A stretch of 64,000 nucleotides of DNA, from the NCBI GenBank assembly GCA_017457225.1, contig JAFTHW010000013.1, forward strand, positions 62,001 through 126,000, given 5' to 3'. Positions within the stretch are counted from its first letter, which is position 1. Each line of letters begins with the position of its first letter. Shown one piece after another: positions 60,579 to 64,000 of the stretch. Source of the stretch: Clostridia bacterium (GTDB taxonomy: Bacteria; Bacillota; Clostridia; Christensenellales; Borkfalkiaceae). Under the pieces are notes generated by a model, which saw nothing but the letters and a program-made list of their open reading frames with translations, was not told the origin of the DNA and made no database searches. The translations under genes and the position numbers were made by a program.

Positions 60579-61955
60579 TTATAAGAAAAATTTTCGTTTT
60601 TTTGCGATCAGAGTATCGACGTTCTCGATATACGTCTTCAGATCCTTTTGCGAGGCGAATCTCGTGATCAGGTTGGTTTTGTTGCGGACTCGCTTGGATA
60701 CCGCATTCGCGCCGACCGCTACGTTGTCCGTCGTTTCTTCCATAACGTCTACGTTGTACACGCAAGCTTTGTTTTCTTTCGTCCAGCCTACGTTCTCATT
60801 GTTTCCCGCTTGGTATTTTTGTCGGTACATATAATACGGTACGTACCCGCTTGACGATAAAATTTCTCTGGAAGATCCTACCATGTCCGAGATGAATTCT
60901 CCCTCCAGATAGTTCGTTTCCTCTTTGAGCTTCGCGCCCGATTTCAAACAAAGACAATGCACCGTCACGTTGTCCGCTTGTAATTTCGCTGCTAGTGAAA
61001 CTCCTTTTTGAAACGTTTCCACACGCTCGCCCGCAAGGCCTGCAATTAAGTCGATATTGATGGAAAAATCGTATTTGTCCGTCATTTCGTAAGCTCTATA
61101 AAAGTCGGCTACCGTATGCTTTCTGCCGATCGTTGCAAGCGTGGCGTCCGAAAACGTCTGCGGATTAATACAAATTCTTGTCACTCCGTAATCTTTTAAT
61201 AAACGGAGCTTCTCTTCCGAAAAAACGTCGGGACGGCCTGCTTCGACCGTGTATTCGCAAGTGGGGTTGCAAGACTCCCTGATGAACGCCGTTGCTTTCA
61301 GGACTCGCTCTAGTTCGGGAACGTCGAGCGCAAACGGAGTTCCGCCGCCGATATATACGCTACGTAAATTCCCCACACTCTCCTTCGCCGCCGCGATCTC
61401 CTTTTCCAAACACGCAAGGTACGGCTCTAAAAACGCGCGGGTCTTGTCGATAGGAGCGGTGATGAACGAACAATACGCGCATTTGGTCGGACAAAAGGGC
61501 AGGGATACGAAAAAGTCGGTGTTGCCGTCCCGCTTTTCGTAAATGCCTTTTTGGGATTCTACAATGCGAGCAACAAGCTCAATATTGTCTTTTTTAACGC
61601 GCATTTTTTCAAACAACGGACGGAAATCGTTGCCACTTTCTAACTCCATATACGCAAGCTTGGTCGGACGGATTCCCGTCAACGCGCCCCAGGGCATCGT
61701 TTCTTTGAATTTGTCGCTCAAAAGCTCGTAGAGCGCGAGCTTGGCAAAACGGCGTTCTTGGCGTTTGTATTCCAGCTCGTTTTGAATCTCCGCTTGATCG
61801 AGAAAAGAACGGCTTTCGCCGTCCACCGTAAAATCATTATAAAATACGCCGTTTTCATATCGGAAACTGTGTAAAACCGATTGCGGACGTTGACGGAACA
61901 GCCGTACGACGTCCATCAGTTCGTTTTCTAAAAATGCGCAATCTGTCGTCAACAT
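60579..61955 (-). CDS. hemZ: HemZ-like radical SAM protein (coproporphyrinogen dehydrogenase family)
   Basis: 458-residue radical SAM enzyme. The [4Fe-4S]-binding CxxxCxxC motif is CPTKCAYC (C155, C159, C162), followed by YIGGGTP and VEAGRPD and, in the C-terminal region, the HemN/HemZ-type pattern. The long N-terminal extension (about 1-150, GALTGIRPTKL) is characteristic of HemZ and distinguishes it from HemN. HemZ-annotated proteins are proposed to act in anaerobic coproporphyrinogen oxidation, but many members lack a heme pathway nearby, and none is visible here. It lies 16 bp after the MBL gene in the order rel-MBL-hemZ common in Clostridia. A weak AAATC/GATTT hairpin with T residues follows the stop. 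Confidence 0.85.
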   Translation of the reverse strand: MLTTDCAFLENELMDVVRLFRQRPQSVLHSFRYENGVFYNDFTVDGESRSFLDQAEIQNELEYKRQERRFAKLALYELLSDKFKETMPWGALTGIRPTKLAYMELESGNDFRPLFEKMRVKKDNIELVARIVESQKGIYEKRDGNTDFFVSLPFCPTKCAYCSFITAPIDKTRAFLEPYLACLEKEIAAAKESVGNLRSVYIGGGTPFALDVPELERVLKATAFIRESCNPTCEYTVEAGRPDVFSEEKLRLLKDYGVTRICINPQTFSDATLATIGRKHTVADFYRAYEMTDKYDFSINIDLIAGLAGERVETFQKGVSLAAKLQADNVTVHCLCLKSGAKLKEETNYLEGEFISDMVGSSREILSSSGYVPYYMYRQKYQAGNNENVGWTKENKACVYNVDVMEETTDNVAVGANAVSKRVRNKTNLITRFASQKDLKTYIENVDTLIAKKRKFFL

Positions 61956-61971
61956 ACTTCCTAATAACCTC

Positions 61972-62601
61972 TTAAATGTCTAACATAAACGGATTGGTTT
62001 TTCTCTCCGTTTCCAGCGTCGTTTCTTCCTCGTGTCCGGGATATACGGGCATTTCCCCTTCCAATGCGGAAAGACGGCGTAAACTGCTGCGCAAAAGCGC
62101 AACGTTTCCCGTCGGAAAATCCGTTCTTCCTACCGTTCCCTCAAACAGCGTGTCCCCCGTGAACAAATACCTGCCCCCGTCCTTTTCCGTTGCGAGATAG
62201 CAAGCTCCGCCTGCCGTATGCCCGGGCGTGAGAAGCGTTTGAACGGAAATTCCGCAAAAATCCCGTTCCTCGCCGTCACAGAGCGTTCCGTCTACCGTAT
62301 AGGGAGTTCTAGGCGCTCCGAACAGCGGAAATAAATCCGCGTCCGTACCGATCAAAGGCGCTTCCTGCGCGCTACAATATACTTTCGCGCCCTTGTTTTG
62401 TAACGCGGGAACGCCTGCTACGTGGTCGAAATGACAATGCGTGAGCAAAACGTATTCTGCTGTGAGCCCCAATTTTTCAAGCTCGCCCGCAACGCGCGGT
62501 TGCGCGGGATCGATGACGACGGCCCTCTTGCCGTCTTCCGTCAATACGTAGGTATTCGAGCCGAAGCCTCTAGGGGTGATTCTGATGATCTGCATACGCA
62601 T
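61972..62601 (-). CDS. MBL-fold metal-dependent hydrolase (glyoxalase II-like)
   Basis: 209-residue metallo-beta-lactamase-fold hydrolase. Metal ligands are visible: THCHFDH (54-60), a further His in TPGHTAGGACYL, Asp in FTGDTLF and His in YPGHEEET near the C-terminus. The arrangement is that of YcbL/glyoxalase II-like thioesterases, which hydrolyse thioesters such as S-lactoylglutathione analogues; the actual substrate is unknown. It lies between rel (6-bp gap) and hemZ (16-bp gap), a gene order typical of Clostridia. Confidence 0.85.
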   Translation of the reverse strand: MRMQIIRITPRGFGSNTYVLTEDGKRAVVIDPAQPRVAGELEKLGLTAEYVLLTHCHFDHVAGVPALQNKGAKVYCSAQEAPLIGTDADLFPLFGAPRTPYTVDGTLCDGEERDFCGISVQTLLTPGHTAGGACYLATEKDGGRYLFTGDTLFEGTVGRTDFPTGNVALLRSSLRRLSALEGEMPVYPGHEEETTLETERKTNPFMLDI

Positions 62602-62607
62602 TCTCCG

Positions 62608-64000
62608 TTACGACAAGGACGTGATACGGTGCACTTCGTATATCCGCTTGTCCACCTGTAATTTTTTGATGAGTTGATCTACTTCCGAAACGTCCGTCAG
62701 GGAAATGGAAGCTTCCAAAACCGCGTCTTGATTTTTGTCGATTCTGCCGTTGACTGCCGTAATCGACAGTTTCAGATCGGCAACGACCGCCGACAATACG
62801 GACAACGCCGCGCCTTGATCGGTCGCGCGAATGGAGATGTTTGCATTGTAACGCTGTTTGGCTCCCGCTTCGATTTGCCACGCGACGGGAAGCAGACGCT
62901 GCGCTTCGATTTCTTTGATATTCGGGCAATCGGCGCGATGGATCACGACTCCTCTGCCGCGAGAAGTAAAGCCCACAATTTCGTCCCCGGGAACGGGCGA
63001 ACAACAGCCCGCAAAACGTACCAAAAGCCCTGCTTGACCGTTGACAAGTACGCCGCCCGGCGCTCTGCCGCCGCCGACTCCCGCACGCAATTCAAAGCCC
63101 TGCGGAGTTTCTTTCTTATAAAAGTCGATGAGTTTGAAAAGAATTTGGTTCACGGAGATAGAGCCGTAGCCCACTGCCGCGAACATTTCCTCTACTTCAT
63201 TGAACGAAAAACGTTCGGAAATGCGTTTAAAACTGTCTTCGGTGAGAAGCGTAGACAACGTGAAGCCCTTTTTCTTGGCTTCTTCGTCCAGCTTAATCTG
63301 ACCGATACGGATATTTTCTTCCTTGAGTTCGTTTTTATAAAATTGACGGATCTTTGCCTTTGCGCTGGAGGATTTGATGAATTTCAGCCAATCGCGCGAA
63401 GGACCTTTCGAGTTGGGTGACGTGATAATTTCGACTACGTCCCCGACCTCCAACGTCGTCGTCAAAGGCACGATCTTGGAATTGACTCTCGCGCCCGTAC
63501 AGCGGTTGCCGACTTCCGAGTGAATGGCGTACGCAAAGTCGATCGGCGTTGCCTCGGGAGGCAGGGAAATGACTTTTCCCCTCGGTGTGAATACCAACAA
63601 TTCGTGACTGTAAAGTTCGGTTTTGAGCGCGCTGATAAATTCCTTGGAGTCCTTGAGATCCCCTTGCCAGTCCATCACTTCGCGAAGCCAAGTGAGTTTG
63701 TTTTCAAAATCGCTGTTTTCCCCGCTCGTACCCTCTTTATATTTCCAATGCGCCGCGATACCGAATTCTGCGACGCGGTGCATTTCTTCCGTGCGGATCT
63801 GGATTTCAAACGGTTGACCGTATTTCGTCATAACCGTCGTGTGCAAAGATTGATATTTGTTGGGCTTCGGCGTTGCGATATAGTCCTTGATGCGCCCAGG
63901 AATGGGTTTCCAACGTTCGTGAATCTCGCCAAGGACCGTATAACATTCCCTAACATCCTTGACGATGACGCGGACCGCCGATAAATCGTAAATTTGATCC
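62608..64000 (-). CDS. rel: RelA/SpoT bifunctional (p)ppGpp synthetase/hydrolase, N-terminus cut
   Basis: Stringent-response alarmone enzyme. About 463 residues are visible; the frame runs to the window edge with no start, so the HD hydrolase domain and first part of the synthetase lie outside. The visible N-terminal part has synthetase motifs: DLSAVRVIV and GRIKDYIATPKPNKYQSLHTTV, then EIQIRTEEMHRVAEFGIAAHWKYK. Next come a TGS domain (LLVFTPRGKVISLPPEATPIDFAYAIH), a helical region, a Cys-containing zinc-finger-like segment (FAGCCSPVPGDEIVGF and RADCPNI) and a C-terminal ACT domain. It is the first visible gene of a transcription unit with the MBL and hemZ genes. Confidence 0.95.
   Translation of the reverse strand, partial: DQIYDLSAVRVIVKDVRECYTVLGEIHERWKPIPGRIKDYIATPKPNKYQSLHTTVMTKYGQPFEIQIRTEEMHRVAEFGIAAHWKYKEGTSGENSDFENKLTWLREVMDWQGDLKDSKEFISALKTELYSHELLVFTPRGKVISLPPEATPIDFAYAIHSEVGNRCTGARVNSKIVPLTTTLEVGDVVEIITSPNSKGPSRDWLKFIKSSSAKAKIRQFYKNELKEENIRIGQIKLDEEAKKKGFTLSTLLTEDSFKRISERFSFNEVEEMFAAVGYGSISVNQILFKLIDFYKKETPQGFELRAGVGGGRAPGGVLVNGQAGLLVRFAGCCSPVPGDEIVGFTSRGRGVVIHRADCPNIKEIEAQRLLPVAWQIEAGAKQRYNANISIRATDQGAALSVLSAVVADLKLSITAVNGRIDKNQDAVLEASISLTDVSEVDQLIKKLQVDKRIYEVHRITSLS

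Overview
The window looks like chromosomal DNA of a Gram-positive, endospore-forming Clostridia-like Firmicute of moderate GC, most likely an uncultured gut-type lineage. Support comes from the sporulation genes spoIIGA, sigE and sigG, Firmicute-style housekeeping clusters (asnS-plsX-rnc-smc-ftsY-trmD-rbgA-rnhB, pnp/rpsO, hemZ/rel), BspA-type leucine-rich repeat and MBG/Ig-type surface proteins, and promoters of a uniform TTGACA-17-TATAAT type. No rRNA, tRNA, CRISPR array, IS transposase or prophage was recognised. Most genes lie on the minus strand.

Layout. 1-3,011: partial rhamnulokinase (rhaB) divergent from a DeoR-family regulator, then a PHP-domain phosphoesterase. 3,229-4,482: solitary DUF4143-type AAA ATPase. 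4,700-4,950: array of mini-hairpins. 4,952-20,190: four-gene minus-strand cluster, read as ABC ATPase, ABC permease, 975-residue Ig-like/beta-helix surface protein and a 3,278-residue MBG-repeat lipoprotein. 20,191-20,995: intergenic region with a promoter, a 22-bp palindrome, a second mini-hairpin array and a C12 run. 21,064-30,289: surface-polysaccharide operon (two GT4 glycosyltransferases, a GT-like protein, Wzy, Wzx, RmlA, RmlC, RmlB, RmlD). 30,616-33,798: leucine-rich-repeat lipoprotein.

33,909-34,093: a MITE-like element; a shorter relative (49,892-49,978) sits in the asnS leader. 34,226-39,394: sporulation locus spoIIGA-sigE ... sigG, with three genes between the sigma factors: two secreted proteins sharing a GVYATWxYA signal-peptide motif and an S26B (SipW/ER-type) signal peptidase. 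39,569-49,828: probable ~10-kb housekeeping operon from the asnS promoter to the yraN terminator, covering tRNA charging, phospholipid synthesis, RNA processing, chromosome condensation, protein targeting, tRNA methylation, ribosome assembly and RNase HII. 50,029-52,013: vanW-like gene and recF, divergent from dnaA-mnmG (52,124-55,366). 55,429-64,000: GtrB-like glycosyltransferase, PlsC/zinc-ribbon acyltransferase, pnp, rpsO, hemZ, MBL hydrolase and partial rel.

The parts most worth following up are the SipW-type module inside the sigE-sigG locus, the ABC exporter in one transcription unit with two very large surface proteins, the two arrays of mini-hairpins separated by a conserved 9-mer, and the MITE-like element in the transcribed leader of the asnS operon. 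All functional calls rest on reading motifs and gene context, with no database search.
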